Below the pieces are notes generated by a model. That model was not told the origin of the DNA. It worked only from the letters and a program-made list of their open reading frames with translations, and did no database searches. Positions 22,894 through 31,467 of a DNA stretch of 64,000 nt are shown here, piece after piece (the first letter of the stretch is position 1; the number at the start of each line of letters is the position of its first letter). The DNA is taken from NCBI RefSeq assembly GCF_017310035.1, contig NZ_CP022296.1, positions 3,720,001-3,784,000 on the forward strand, in the 5' to 3' direction. The DNA is from Nocardioides sp. S5. Lineage in GTDB: Bacteria; Actinomycetota; Actinomycetes; Propionibacteriales; Nocardioidaceae. Both the position numbers and the translations under genes were made by a program.

Positions 22894-24687
22894 CTAGAAC
22901 CAGTCCTCGCGCATCTCCAGCGTCGTGGTGTCGCCGGAGGCGAGCAGGTCGAGCTGGGGCGCCACCTTCGGCAGCTCCCAGCGGAAGAAGTAGCGCGCGG
23001 CCGCCCGCTTGCCGTCGTAGAAGTCGCCGGTCCGCTCCCCCACGGCCACCAGCTGCTCGAGCCACATCCAGGCGATCACCACGTGACCGGCGGCCTCGAG
23101 GTAGACGGTGGCGTTGGCGAGCATCCGGTCCGGGTCGCCGAGGCCGGCCAGGCCCATGGTGACCTCGCCGAGGCGGTCGACCGCGGCCTTCAGCGCGTCG
23201 GCGTACGCCGCCGGCTCCCCGCCCAGGTCGCCCGCGCGGGCGACGGTCTGCTCGATCCGCCCGGCGAGGGCCATCAGCGCGACGCCTCCCCCGCCGAGGA
23301 TCTTTCGACCCAGCAGGTCGAGCGCCTGGATGCCGTGGGTGCCCTCGTGGATCGGGTTGAGCCGCTGGTCGCGCCAGTGGGCCTCGAGGTCGTGGTCGCG
23401 GGTGTAGCCAGAGCCGCCGAGCACCTGGATCGCGAGGCTGCAGCTCTCCTGCCCCCACTGCGAGGGCCACGACTTGGCGATCGGCGTCAGCACGTCGAGC
23501 AGCTGACCCGTCGCGAGACGCTCGGCGTCGTCCTCGGCGCTCGCCTGCTCGTCGAGCAGGCGCGAGCAGTAGAGGTTCAGCGCCAGCGCGCCCTCGACGT
23601 AGGACTTCTGCGCCAGCAGCATCCGGCGCACGTCGGCGTGCTGGATGATCGGCACCTGCGGGCCTGCCGGGTCGGCGGCGGTCAGCGAGCGGCCCTGCGG
23701 CCGGGTGCGGGCGTAGTCCAGCGACTTCAGGTAGGCCGTGTAGGCCGTCGTGGTCGCCGACATGCCCACGCCGAGGCGAGCGGCGTTCATCATGTGGAAC
23801 ATGTAGGACAGGCCCTTGTGGGGCTCGCCGACGAGGTAGCCGACCGCGCCGGCGGCCCCGCCCGGCGAGAAGGCGCCGCTGCCGAAGACCGGCGCGGTGT
23901 TGACCGTGCCGCGGCTGCCGAGCTTGTGGTTGATGCCGGCGAGCACGACGTCGTTGCGCTCCCCGATCGAGCCGTCCTCGCCGACGAGGTGCTTGGGCAC
24001 GATGAAGAGGGAGATGCCGCGCGACCCGGCTGGGGCGTCGGGCAGCTTGGCTAGCACCAGGTGGACGATGTTGTCGCCCATCTCGTGGTCGCCGCCGGAG
24101 ATCCACATCTTGCTGCCGAAGATGCGGTGGGTGCCGTCGTCGGCGGGCACCGCGCGGGTGGTCACGTCGCCCAGGCTCGAGCCGGCGTGCGGCTCCGAGA
24201 GCGTCATGGTGCCGAAGAAGCGGCCCTCGAGCATCGGCTGGACGTAGCGCTCGACCTGCTCGGGCGTGCCGTGGGCCAGCAGCAGCCCGGCGTTGGCGAC
24301 GGTGAGGAAGGAGTACGCCGCGGTGCCGATGTTGGCCGCGGTGAACCACGCCATGCAGGCCGAGGCCACCGCGTGCGGCAGCTGGAGCCCGCCGTGCTCC
24401 TCGTCGATGGTGAGCCCCATGAGGTCTGCCTGGGCGAACTTCTGCAGCGCGGACTCGATCTCGGGGATCAGCCGCACCTTCTCGCCGTCGAACACCGGCT
24501 CCTCGGTGTCGCTCTTGCGGTAGTGGGGGGCGAAGTGCTCGGTGGCGATCTCCTCGCACAGCCCGAGCAGGGCGTCGTACGACTCACGGTCGTGCTCGGC
24601 GAAGCGCGGGCGCGCGCTGAGGTCCTCGACGTGGAGCCACTCGAAGAGGAGGAACTCCAGGTCACGGGCGGAGAGGATGGTGGACAC
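22894..24687 (-). CDS. Acyl-CoA dehydrogenase with C-terminal extension
   Basis: 597 residues, the long type with an extra C-terminal domain (acetyl-CoA dehydrogenase-like C-terminal). The N-terminal all-alpha part precedes the FAD-binding MTLSEPHAGSSLGDVTTRA near residue 160 and SKMWISGGDHEM. QVLGGSGYTRDHDLEAHWRDQRLNPIHEGTHGIQALDLLGRKIL near residue 424 carries the catalytic Glu in HEGT and the flavin-contact motif. These enzymes catalyse the first step of fatty acid beta-oxidation. Start GTG 24687. It stands alone: a hairpin terminator separates it from the protease gene upstream. Confidence 0.93.
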   Translation of the reverse strand: MSTILSARDLEFLLFEWLHVEDLSARPRFAEHDRESYDALLGLCEEIATEHFAPHYRKSDTEEPVFDGEKVRLIPEIESALQKFAQADLMGLTIDEEHGGLQLPHAVASACMAWFTAANIGTAAYSFLTVANAGLLLAHGTPEQVERYVQPMLEGRFFGTMTLSEPHAGSSLGDVTTRAVPADDGTHRIFGSKMWISGGDHEMGDNIVHLVLAKLPDAPAGSRGISLFIVPKHLVGEDGSIGERNDVVLAGINHKLGSRGTVNTAPVFGSGAFSPGGAAGAVGYLVGEPHKGLSYMFHMMNAARLGVGMSATTTAYTAYLKSLDYARTRPQGRSLTAADPAGPQVPIIQHADVRRMLLAQKSYVEGALALNLYCSRLLDEQASAEDDAERLATGQLLDVLTPIAKSWPSQWGQESCSLAIQVLGGSGYTRDHDLEAHWRDQRLNPIHEGTHGIQALDLLGRKILGGGGVALMALAGRIEQTVARAGDLGGEPAAYADALKAAVDRLGEVTMGLAGLGDPDRMLANATVYLEAAGHVVIAWMWLEQLVAVGERTGDFYDGKRAAARYFFRWELPKVAPQLDLLASGDTTTLEMREDWF

Positions 24688-24723
24688 GCGACGACGCTAC
24701 CGGCCGCGGTGGTGCGGACATGA

Positions 24724-24760
24724 CGAACGCCCCCTCCGCTCGGGACGAAAGGGGCGTTCG
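24724..24760. terminator. Hairpin terminator after the metalloprotease gene
   Basis: CGAACGCCCC 24724-24733 pairs perfectly with GGGGCGTTCG 24751-24760 around a 17-base loop. It lies 24 bp past the protease stop and ahead of the acyl-CoA dehydrogenase start, ending the minus-strand protease transcript. Confidence 0.75.
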
Positions 24761-24783
24761 CGACTACGGTCGAGCCTAGCCGA

Positions 24784-25596
24784 TCAGGCGCCGTAGAGGG
24801 CGGCTGCGCCCTGACGGTCCGTCGCGGTCATGCTCAGGTTGTCCGACGTGCCGTTGCACTGGGGGTAGTGCATGATCGAGGAGGAGTCGTAAGGCGTCAG
24901 CGGGCGCCAGTTGTTGTCCTCGAAGCAGGTGCCGGACTCGGGACGGGTGTGCTCGTGGCGGAAGCCGAGCGTGTGGCCGAGCTCGTGGCCCATGATGTTC
25001 GCCGGGGTCCAGGAGCCCGAGGTCCAGATCGAGTCGTCGACCAGGACGTTGCGCGAGCGCTTGGGCGTGCTCGGGAAGAACGCGCGGGCGATGTACTGCG
25101 TGGTCTGCACGGGCTCGACGGAGAACAACACCGACTTGTTGCGCGTGGTGCAGCTCGCGTCCTGCGACGGCAGGTGGACGTAGTCGATGCGCGAGGAGGC
25201 GTCCTCCCACAGCTGGGCGCCGGCCGCCATCGCGTTGACGACGTCGGTGTAGCGCGAGCCGAACTTGGTGCTCACGCAGTAGGTCAGGTTGCCGACCTGC
25301 GAGGTCGACCACTTGTCGTCCACGCCGTAGACGGTGTTGACGACCAGGCCCTCCTCCATGGCCTCCTCCGAACCGTGGATCATGCGGTCGTAGTAGGCCT
25401 TCAGGTCACCGCTGTTGGAGATGGGCTCGTCGCCGTTGACGATGTACTGCTGGTCGGTGTCCTTGAACGTCGAGGACTGGAACTGCTGGAACGTCGGGAT
25501 CTCCGGGTCCGTGCCCGCCACGGCCGAGGGGGCCAGGGCGGTGCCGAGGAGGGCCGTTGCACCGAGGGCGATCGCCCCGAGTCGAGTGCGCTGCAT
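24784..25596 (-). CDS. Secreted metzincin zinc protease (M57/M12-like)
   Basis: 270 residues from ATG 25596, after AGGAG. Signal peptide: MQRTRLG, then hydrophobic AIALGATALLGTALAPSAVAG with a cut after Ala-Val-Ala. The mature part has the zinc motif HELGHTLGFRHEHTRP (HExxHxxGxxH) and the Met-turn SSIMHYPQC, marking a metzincin. Cys in FEDNNW/TCF and YPQC could form a disulfide. It resembles the HEIGH-type M57 peptidases and astacin-like enzymes; assignment between them is uncertain. It probably digests proteins outside the cell. The upstream 200 bp to xthA contain no other gene. Confidence 0.88.
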   Translation of the reverse strand: MQRTRLGAIALGATALLGTALAPSAVAGTDPEIPTFQQFQSSTFKDTDQQYIVNGDEPISNSGDLKAYYDRMIHGSEEAMEEGLVVNTVYGVDDKWSTSQVGNLTYCVSTKFGSRYTDVVNAMAAGAQLWEDASSRIDYVHLPSQDASCTTRNKSVLFSVEPVQTTQYIARAFFPSTPKRSRNVLVDDSIWTSGSWTPANIMGHELGHTLGFRHEHTRPESGTCFEDNNWRPLTPYDSSSIMHYPQCNGTSDNLSMTATDRQGAAALYGA

Positions 25597-25793
25597 GGTG
25601 GTTGTTCTCCTAGATGGGGGGATGTGGACACACGCCATCTCGGAAAGGGTCGAGCAGGTGGGCACGAGTTCCCGAGACCAGTGCGTTGCGGATGAACCTC
25701 CCCCACGGGGGCCGCATCTGTAAAGGGTTTCCTGCACAAAGCCTCATCTGCCCCGTGATGTCCGGCGCGGGACCCCTTCCCTAGGGTGGAGCG

Positions 25794-26573
25794 GTGCGCA
25801 TCGCCACCTGGAACGTCAACTCCCTCCGCTCCCGCATCGACCGCGTCGAGGCGTTCCTCCAGCGTCACGAGGTCGACGTCCTCGCCCTGCAGGAGACCAA
25901 GGCGCGCGAGGACCAGCTACCGCTGATGGGCCTCCAGGCCCTCGGCTACGAGGTCGCCGTGGCCGGGCTGAACCAGTGGAACGGCGTCGCGCTGCTCTCG
26001 CGGGTCGGGCTCGAGGACGTCGAGGTCGGCTTCGCCGACATGCCACCGTACGGCGACCCTGCCGCCGCAGAGGCGCGCGCGATCGGGGCCACCTGCGGCG
26101 GGGTGCGTGTGTGGTCGCTGTACGTCCCCAACGGGCGCAAGCCCGACGACCCGCACTACGCCTACAAGCTCGACTGGCTGGCCCGGTTGCGCGCGAGTGC
26201 CCGCGACTGGCTCGACGTGCCCACCGCGCTCGTCGGCGACTGGAACATCTGCCCGACCGACGACGACGTCTTCGACGTCCGCCAGTTCGCGAAGTCGACC
26301 CACGTGACCCCGCCCGAGCGCGCCGCCTTCCAGGGCTTCCTCGACGACGGGTGGGTGGAGACGACCCGCGCCCACGCGCCGGGCTACACCTACTGGGACT
26401 ACTACCGCCAGCGCTTCGAGCGCGACCGCGGGCTGAAGATCGACTTCGTCCTCGGTTCGCCGGCACTGGCCTCGCGCGTCACCGGCGCGTTCATCGACCG
26501 CGACGAGCGCGACCCGGCCCAGGGCACGGGCTCGCCGTCGGACCACGCCCCGGTGGTCGTCGACCTCACATGA
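25794..26573 (+). CDS. xthA: Exodeoxyribonuclease III
   Basis: 259 residues from GTG 25794, the usual length. Endonuclease/exonuclease/phosphatase fold: MRIATWNVNSLRSRIDRV, ALQETKAREDQLP with the metal Glu, VPNGRKPDDPHYAYKLDWL, LVGDWNICPTDDDVFD with Asp/Asn catalysis, KIDFVLGSPAL and GSPSDHAPVVVDL with the terminal Asp-His pair. It repairs abasic sites and trims 3' ends in base excision repair. Its final 8 bp overlap the end of the convergent MFS gene. Confidence 0.96.
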   Translation: MRIATWNVNSLRSRIDRVEAFLQRHEVDVLALQETKAREDQLPLMGLQALGYEVAVAGLNQWNGVALLSRVGLEDVEVGFADMPPYGDPAAAEARAIGATCGGVRVWSLYVPNGRKPDDPHYAYKLDWLARLRASARDWLDVPTALVGDWNICPTDDDVFDVRQFAKSTHVTPPERAAFQGFLDDGWVETTRAHAPGYTYWDYYRQRFERDRGLKIDFVLGSPALASRVTGAFIDRDERDPAQGTGSPSDHAPVVVDLT

Positions 26574-27894
26574 CCGCGGCCGGGGGTCGCGCGGCCTCCG
26601 GCACCGGCGTGCGGCGGATGGCGTACGACATCACCGCGGCGAGCGCGCAGAGACCGGCGGCTGCGTAGAACGCCGGGTCGTAGCCGCCCGTGACGTCGCG
26701 GACGACTCCGGCTCCGGTCGCGGCGATCGCGGCGCCGACCTGGTGGCTGGCGAAGACCCAGCCGAAGACGATCGGCCCGGCGGACGCGCCGAACCACTCC
26801 CGGCACAGCGCCACGGTCGGCGGCACGGTCGCGACCCAGTCGAGGCCGTAGACGATGATGAAGACCCACATGGTGGGCTGCACGTGCGGCGACATCAGGG
26901 CCGGCAGCGTCATCAGGCCGACCCCGCGCAGGACGTAGTAGCCGACGAGCAGCAGTCGCGGGTCGATCTTGTCGGTGAGCCAGCCCGACGCGATCGTGCC
27001 CACGACGTCGAAGATCCCGACCACCGCCAGGAGCGACGCCGCGGTCGTGGCCGGCATGCCGTGGTCGTGCGCGGCAGGCACGAAGTGGGTGGCGATGAGG
27101 CCGTTGGTGGTCATCCCGCAGATCGCGAAGCCACCGGACAGCAGCCAGAACGTACGACTCCGCGCGACGTCGCGCAGCACGCCGAGCGCGCGTCCGGCGC
27201 TGGACCCTACCTGCTGGTGCGGCGGCGGGCCGCGGTCGGCGTCGGTGGCACCGTAGGCACGCAGGCCGAGGTCGGCCGGGTGGTTGCGCAGGAGCAGCAG
27301 CACCAGTGGGATCACTGCCAGCGCGGCGACGGCCGCGAGGAGCGCCGCCGTACGCCAGCCGTGCTCGGTCGCCAGCCAGGCCACGACCGGCAGGAAGACC
27401 AGCTGGCCGGTCGCGTTGCCGGCGGTCAGGATGCCGCTGACCAGTCCACGGCGAGCGACGAACCAGCGGCTGGTGATCGTGGCGACGAAGGCCATCGACA
27501 TGGAGCCGGTGCCCAGCCCGACGAGCAGTCCCCAGCACAGGATCAGCTGCCAGGGCTCGGTCATGAACACGGTCAGGCCGCTTCCGAGCGCGACGAGGGT
27601 GAGCGCGACGGTGACGACCCGGCGTACGCCGAAGCGGTCCATGAGCGCGGCCGCGAACGGCGACATCAGGCCGAAGAGCATGAGGTTGAGCGAGACCGCC
27701 GAGCCGATCAGGCCGTGGGACCAGCCGAACTCCTCGTTCAGCGGCTCGATCAGCACCCCCGGGACCGAGCGGAAGGCCGCGGCACCGACGAGGGTGACGA
27801 AGGCGACGCCCGCCACCACCCACGCCCAGTGCACACGCTGGTCGGGGTCCGCGGGCCCCGGGGAGGCGGGCGTGGAGGCACTCGTGGTCGTCAC
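26566..27894 (-). CDS. MFS transporter (MCT/OFA-like)
   Basis: 442 residues from GTG 27894. About 12 membrane helices. The first helix region RVHWAWVVAGVAFVTLVGAAAFRSVPGVLIEPLNEEFGWSHGLIGSAVSLNLMLFGLMSPFAAALMDRFGVRRVV is typical of the monocarboxylate/oxalate-formate antiporter branch, including the DRFGVRR loop between helices 2 and 3. WLTDKIDPR marks the matching loop in the second half. Probable substrate: an organic anion; not resolved. It is convergent with xthA and divergent from the aldo/keto reductase gene about 165 bp away. Confidence 0.88.
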   Translation of the reverse strand: MTTTSASTPASPGPADPDQRVHWAWVVAGVAFVTLVGAAAFRSVPGVLIEPLNEEFGWSHGLIGSAVSLNLMLFGLMSPFAAALMDRFGVRRVVTVALTLVALGSGLTVFMTEPWQLILCWGLLVGLGTGSMSMAFVATITSRWFVARRGLVSGILTAGNATGQLVFLPVVAWLATEHGWRTAALLAAVAALAVIPLVLLLLRNHPADLGLRAYGATDADRGPPPHQQVGSSAGRALGVLRDVARSRTFWLLSGGFAICGMTTNGLIATHFVPAAHDHGMPATTAASLLAVVGIFDVVGTIASGWLTDKIDPRLLLVGYYVLRGVGLMTLPALMSPHVQPTMWVFIIVYGLDWVATVPPTVALCREWFGASAGPIVFGWVFASHQVGAAIAATGAGVVRDVTGGYDPAFYAAAGLCALAAVMSYAIRRTPVPEAARPPAAVM

Positions 27895-28058
27895 GTCGAT
27901 CAGTGTCGGCCACGACCACGCTCGGTCGCGAGTGCCCGAACTGCCACCCGGGGAACGGTTTCGGCCATCTGTCGTCGCGTGACGAGCCCGCCGCCCCGCA
28001 AGGAGCTGTCGGTGCCGTGTGGTGTGGTGTGGCGCATGCCGATCCCCGAGGAGACCAC

Positions 28059-29006
28059 ATGACCTGGCCGCGCCCGAGCGACCGCTCCGACCGGCTGTGG
28101 GAGGAGGCGCTCGAGCTCCCCCTGGGGCTGGGCACCAACACCTTCGGCAGGACGACCGACGCCGCCGCCTCCCATGCCGTCCTCGACAGCTTCGCGTCCG
28201 CGGGCGGCACGCTGGTGGACACTGCGGACACCTACTCCGACGGGGCCGCGGAGTCGATCCTCGGCACGTGGATGCGACAGCGGGGCAATCGCGACCAGAT
28301 GGTCGTGGCGACCAAGGTCGGCAACCATTCGCGCTTCGACGGACTGTCCGCTCCCGTGGTGACGGCAGCGGTCGAGGAGTCGTTGCGCCGCCTCGACACC
28401 GACCACGTCGACCTCTGCTTCGCCCACTACCAGGACGACCGGACGCCCGTCGAGGAGAGCGCTGCGGCGTTCGACGCGCTGGTCCGCTCCGGCAAGGTCC
28501 GTGCCATCGGGTTGTCGAACTTCGACGTCGACACGGCCGCAGCCTGGGTCCAGGCGGCCTACGACGGCGGACTTGCGGCGCCCGTCGCTCTGCAGCCCCA
28601 TTACAGCCTGGTGCACCGACAGCCGTTCGAGACCGGGCTGGCCACCGTCGCGGCCGCCTCCGACCTCGCTGTGCTTCCCTATCGTGCGCTCGGAGGCGGG
28701 TTCCTGTCCGGCAAGTACCGGACCCCCGCAGACACTGAGGGAAGGGCCCGCGGCGCCAACGTGGCACCACTCCTGACCGCGGACGGCCTGCGCCTGCTCG
28801 ACGTCGTCGAGGCGGTCGCGCGTGACCACGGGGTCGCAGCGGCGAGCGTCGCGGTGGCCTGGCTCAGGCAGCAGCCCCACGTGGTCGCACCCCTGGCGTC
28901 GGCCACTGACGGAGACCAGCTGGACCAGCTGGTCGCCTCGAGCACGGTCGTGCTGAGCCCTGCCGAGCTCGCCCTCCTGGGCGCGGCGTCCGTCCCTCTC
29001 GGCTGA
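28059..29006 (+). CDS. Aldo/keto reductase
   Basis: 315 residues from ATG 28059, after GAGGAG. The (beta/alpha)8 AKR signatures are present: LGLGTNTFG, DTADTYSDGAAESILGTWM with the catalytic Asp and Tyr near residue 53, ATKVGNHSRF with Lys, HVDLCFAHYQDD with His, IGLSNFDVDTAAAW, and YRALGGGFLSGKY. It reduces carbonyls with NADPH; the substrate is unknown. The hairpin 28990-29021 encloses its stop codon and should end the transcript. Confidence 0.92.
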   Translation: MTWPRPSDRSDRLWEEALELPLGLGTNTFGRTTDAAASHAVLDSFASAGGTLVDTADTYSDGAAESILGTWMRQRGNRDQMVVATKVGNHSRFDGLSAPVVTAAVEESLRRLDTDHVDLCFAHYQDDRTPVEESAAAFDALVRSGKVRAIGLSNFDVDTAAAWVQAAYDGGLAAPVALQPHYSLVHRQPFETGLATVAAASDLAVLPYRALGGGFLSGKYRTPADTEGRARGANVAPLLTADGLRLLDVVEAVARDHGVAAASVAVAWLRQQPHVVAPLASATDGDQLDQLVASSTVVLSPAELALLGAASVPLG

Positions 29007-29021
29007 CGCCGCGAGGGACGG
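28990..29021 (+). terminator. Hairpin terminator enclosing the reductase stop codon
   Basis: CCGTCCCTC 28990-28998 pairs with GAGGGACGG 29013-29021, and inside it CGGC 29000-29003 pairs with GCCG 29008-29011. The TGA stop (29004-29006) is in the loop. Confidence 0.65.
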
Positions 29022-29071
29022 CTGCCGCATGGTGACGCCGTGATGTCGGTGGGCCCATCCATGCTGGGCCC

Positions 29072-30229
29072 ATGGACACCTTCCCCCTCCTGATGGTCCT
29101 GGCCCTGGTCCTGGCGGTCGGTCTCGCCCTCGGTGCGCTGATCGGCGTGCTGTGGGCCCGCAGCCGCCCCGGCGACGACGCTGCCGTCGCCGCGCTCGAG
29201 CAACGGGTGGCCGACCACGCGGTGGTGCAGGACGGCCTCGAGCGGCTCCAGGACCAGCTCAGCGACCTCGCCCACGACCGGGTCGCGTGGCAGGCCCAGC
29301 TGCACCAGCAGGTCGCCGACATGCGGCTGTCCACCGAGACGCTGCGCCGCGAGACGACCTCCCTCGCCACCGCTCTGCGCAAGCCGCAGGTGCGCGGCCA
29401 GTGGGGCGAGCTGCACCTGCGCCGCACCGTCGAGCTGGCCGGGCTGGTGGACCACTGCGACTTCGCCGAGCAGGTGCGGATGGACGACGGACGCCTGCGA
29501 CCCGACCTCGTGGTGACCCTCGCCGGCGGGCGCACCATCGCCGTCGACGCCAAGGCGCCGCTCGCCGCGTTCCTCGACCTCACCGCGACCGACGACGCGG
29601 CCGAGCACGACCGGGCGCTCGCCCGGCTCGGCGAGCACATGCGCACCCACATCACCGACCTCGGCTCGCGCCGCTACTGGGAGGCGCTGGCCGGCACGCC
29701 GGAGTTCGTCGTGCTGTTCGTGCCCGGCGAGGCGATCCTCCAGGCGGCGCTGCAGGCGGTGCCCGACCTGGTCGAGCAGGCCTCGGCGAAGAACGTCGTG
29801 CTGGCCACGCCGTCCACCCTCATCGCGCTGCTGCGCACCGTGGCCCAGGGCTGGCAGCACGAGGTGCTCAACGAGCAGGCCCAGGCCGTGCAGCGGCTCG
29901 GCCAGGAGCTCCACGCCCGGCTCGGCTCGATGGCCGGCCACCTCGACAAGGTCGGCCGGTCCCTCAACGCGAGCGTCGTCGCCTACAACCAGGCGATGGG
30001 CTCCCTCGAGGGGCGTGTGCTGGTGTCCGCACGCCGCTTCGCCGAGCTCGGCGTCACCTCGGAGCCGCTCGACGAGCCGCGCCAGGTCGAGACCGTCCCG
30101 CGCTCGGCCGCGGCCCCCGAGCTGGCCGCGCTCGACGGCGTACGAGGTGCGACGCAGGAGCCCACGATCGACGACCTGCTCTCCCAGCAGGCCACGGAGC
30201 CCCCGGCGCGCCGCGCCCGGGGAGCGTGA
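29072..30229 (+). CDS. rmuC: DNA recombination protein RmuC
   Basis: 385 residues. An N-terminal membrane anchor (FPLLMVLALVLAVGLALGALIGVLWA) is followed by a coiled-coil stretch (AALEQRVADHAVVQDGLERLQDQLSDLAHDR). The RmuC nuclease-like core has GQWGELHLRRTVELAGLVDHCDF near residue 109, RPDLVVTLAGGRTIAVDAKAPLAAF with the PD-(D/E)xK-like Asp and Lys, and VVLFVPGEAILQAALQ. RmuC limits DNA inversion and rearrangement. The ATG at 29072 lies in the second of two copies of TGGGCCCAT (29050, 29065). The DUF6542 gene follows 22 bp behind. Confidence 0.93.
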   Translation: MDTFPLLMVLALVLAVGLALGALIGVLWARSRPGDDAAVAALEQRVADHAVVQDGLERLQDQLSDLAHDRVAWQAQLHQQVADMRLSTETLRRETTSLATALRKPQVRGQWGELHLRRTVELAGLVDHCDFAEQVRMDDGRLRPDLVVTLAGGRTIAVDAKAPLAAFLDLTATDDAAEHDRALARLGEHMRTHITDLGSRRYWEALAGTPEFVVLFVPGEAILQAALQAVPDLVEQASAKNVVLATPSTLIALLRTVAQGWQHEVLNEQAQAVQRLGQELHARLGSMAGHLDKVGRSLNASVVAYNQAMGSLEGRVLVSARRFAELGVTSEPLDEPRQVETVPRSAAAPELAALDGVRGATQEPTIDDLLSQQATEPPARRARGA

Positions 30230-30251
30230 GACCGGTCCTAGGTTGAAGGAC

Positions 30252-30698
30252 GTGACACTGGCCGAGGCGTGGTGGCAGGTCGGGCGCGAGCCCGGCCGTC
30301 AGGTGGTGTCCCTCGGCGTCGCCGTCACCCTCACCGCGGTGAGCATCGACGTGCTGCTCGTCGGACGGCTGACGCTGTTCTTCGACCTGTGCTTCATGGT
30401 GCTCTGCTTGGGCCTGGCCGCGCTGGTGCGCCGGCGCGACTTCTTCATGGTGGCGCTGCTGCCGCCCGCGCTGCTGACGGCCGTCTTCGGCTTCATGGCG
30501 CTGGTGGCCCGCGACGCGATCGCCGACCCCAGCGACAGCGTGCTGCAGGCCGTCATCTCCGGGGTCGCCACCCACGGCATCGCCCTCGGCGTCGGCTACG
30601 CGTTGTGCCTGGGCTGGCTCGCCTGGCGCCTGCACCGCGAGGGCGAGGCCGACATCGCCACCGAGCTCGAGCGCGAGCTGACCCAGCCGACCGGCTGA
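30252..30698 (+). CDS. DUF6542 family membrane protein
   Basis: 148 residues from GTG 30252 (TTG 30243 is an alternative). Four hydrophobic helices: about 17-39, 40-58, 62-80 and 95-121. The C-terminal tail is acidic and polar (EGEADIATELERELTQP). This matches the actinobacterial DUF6542 proteins often found beside rmuC, ispH and xseAB, as here. Function unknown. The symmetric repeat block at 30697-30822 begins at its stop codon. Confidence 0.75.
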   Translation: MTLAEAWWQVGREPGRQVVSLGVAVTLTAVSIDVLLVGRLTLFFDLCFMVLCLGLAALVRRRDFFMVALLPPALLTAVFGFMALVARDAIADPSDSVLQAVISGVATHGIALGVGYALCLGWLAWRLHREGEADIATELERELTQPTG

Positions 30699-30822
30699 CC
30701 GGGCGCTTCGTGGCGCTGAACCTGGCCGACCGGGCACTTCGTGGCGGTGCACCCGGTCGACCGGGCGATCCGTTTCGCGAGGAAGTGCCCGCTCGGCGGG
30801 TCCCAGCGCGAGGAGGTGCCCG
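30697..30822. repeat. Symmetric nested inverted repeats, 31-bp spacing
   Basis: A 16-mer CGGGC(G/A)CTTCGTGGCG occurs at 30700-30715 and 30731-30746. Its near inverse CGCGAGGA(A/G)GTGCCCG occurs at 30776-30791 and 30807-30822. Outer pairs with outer and inner with inner, so a long double hairpin can form; the 8-mer GACCGGGC also recurs at 30697, 30728 and 30759. It sits between convergent genes and may act as a two-way terminator, or be a copy of a dispersed repeat family. Confidence 0.75.
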
Positions 30823-30829
30823 CTCGGGC

Positions 30830-31453
30830 TCAGGCCTCGAAGCGCTCCACGTCGCCCGCCCCGCGGCGTACGACGACAGGCTCGGCCTCCGACCAGTCGA
30901 TGACCGAGGTCGGCTCGGCGGTGACCTCGCCGGACTCGACCACCACGTCGACGACGTGGTCGAGGTCCTCCTTGATCTCCCAGCCCATGGTCCGCGCCTC
31001 GGTCTCGCCCGGCAGGATCAGCGTGCTGGTGAGGATCGGCTCGCCGAGCTCCTCGAGCAGGGCGCACACGAGCGTGTGGTCGGGGATGCGGACCCCGACG
31101 GTGCGCTTCTTGGGGTGCATCAGCCGCTTCGGCACCTCGGTGGTGGCGGGCAGGATGAAGGTGTAAGGCCCCGGCGTGGCCGCCTTGATCGCGCGGAACG
31201 CGGCGTTGTCGACGTGGACGAACTGCCCGAGCTGGGAGAAGTCCTTGCACATCAGGGTGAAGTGGTGGCGGTCGTCGAGCTCGCGGATGCGGAGGATGCG
31301 GTCGCGCCCGTCCCGGTTGCCGAGCCGCGCACCGAGGGCGTAGCCGGAGTCGGTGGGATAGGCGATGAGCTGGTCGTCGCGGAGCGCGTCGACGACCTGG
31401 GTCACGAGCCGCGGCTGCGGGTTGTCGGGGTGGATGTCGACGAAGCGGGCCAT
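30830..31453 (-). CDS. YrdC/Sua5-domain protein, YciO type
   Basis: 207 residues, the length of E. coli YciO (TsaC/Sua5 fold without the Sua5 C-terminal domain). Features: IAYPTDSGYALGARLGNRDGRDRILRIRELDDRHHFTLMCKDFSQL near residue 30, TPGPYTFILPATTEVPKRLMHPKKRTVGVRIPDH near residue 93, and STLILPGETEA. TsaC/Sua5 enzymes make threonylcarbamoyl-AMP for the t6A37 modification of tRNA; the YciO branch is weaker or different in activity, so the role is less certain. It lies 14 bp downstream of ispH on the same strand. Confidence 0.88.
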   Translation of the reverse strand: MARFVDIHPDNPQPRLVTQVVDALRDDQLIAYPTDSGYALGARLGNRDGRDRILRIRELDDRHHFTLMCKDFSQLGQFVHVDNAAFRAIKAATPGPYTFILPATTEVPKRLMHPKKRTVGVRIPDHTLVCALLEELGEPILTSTLILPGETEARTMGWEIKEDLDHVVDVVVESGEVTAEPTSVIDWSEAEPVVVRRGAGDVERFEA

Positions 31454-31467
31454 GACCGGCTCCTCGC

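Noticed and set aside
24468..24665. Short Ser/Arg-rich ORFs inside the acyl-CoA dehydrogenase gene
   Set aside because: They are out-of-frame shadows of a clear enzyme gene.
30699..30829. Possible CRISPR array from repeats at 31-bp steps
   Set aside because: Copies include inverted ones, there are only two per arm, and the spacers are related to each other. No cas genes are present.
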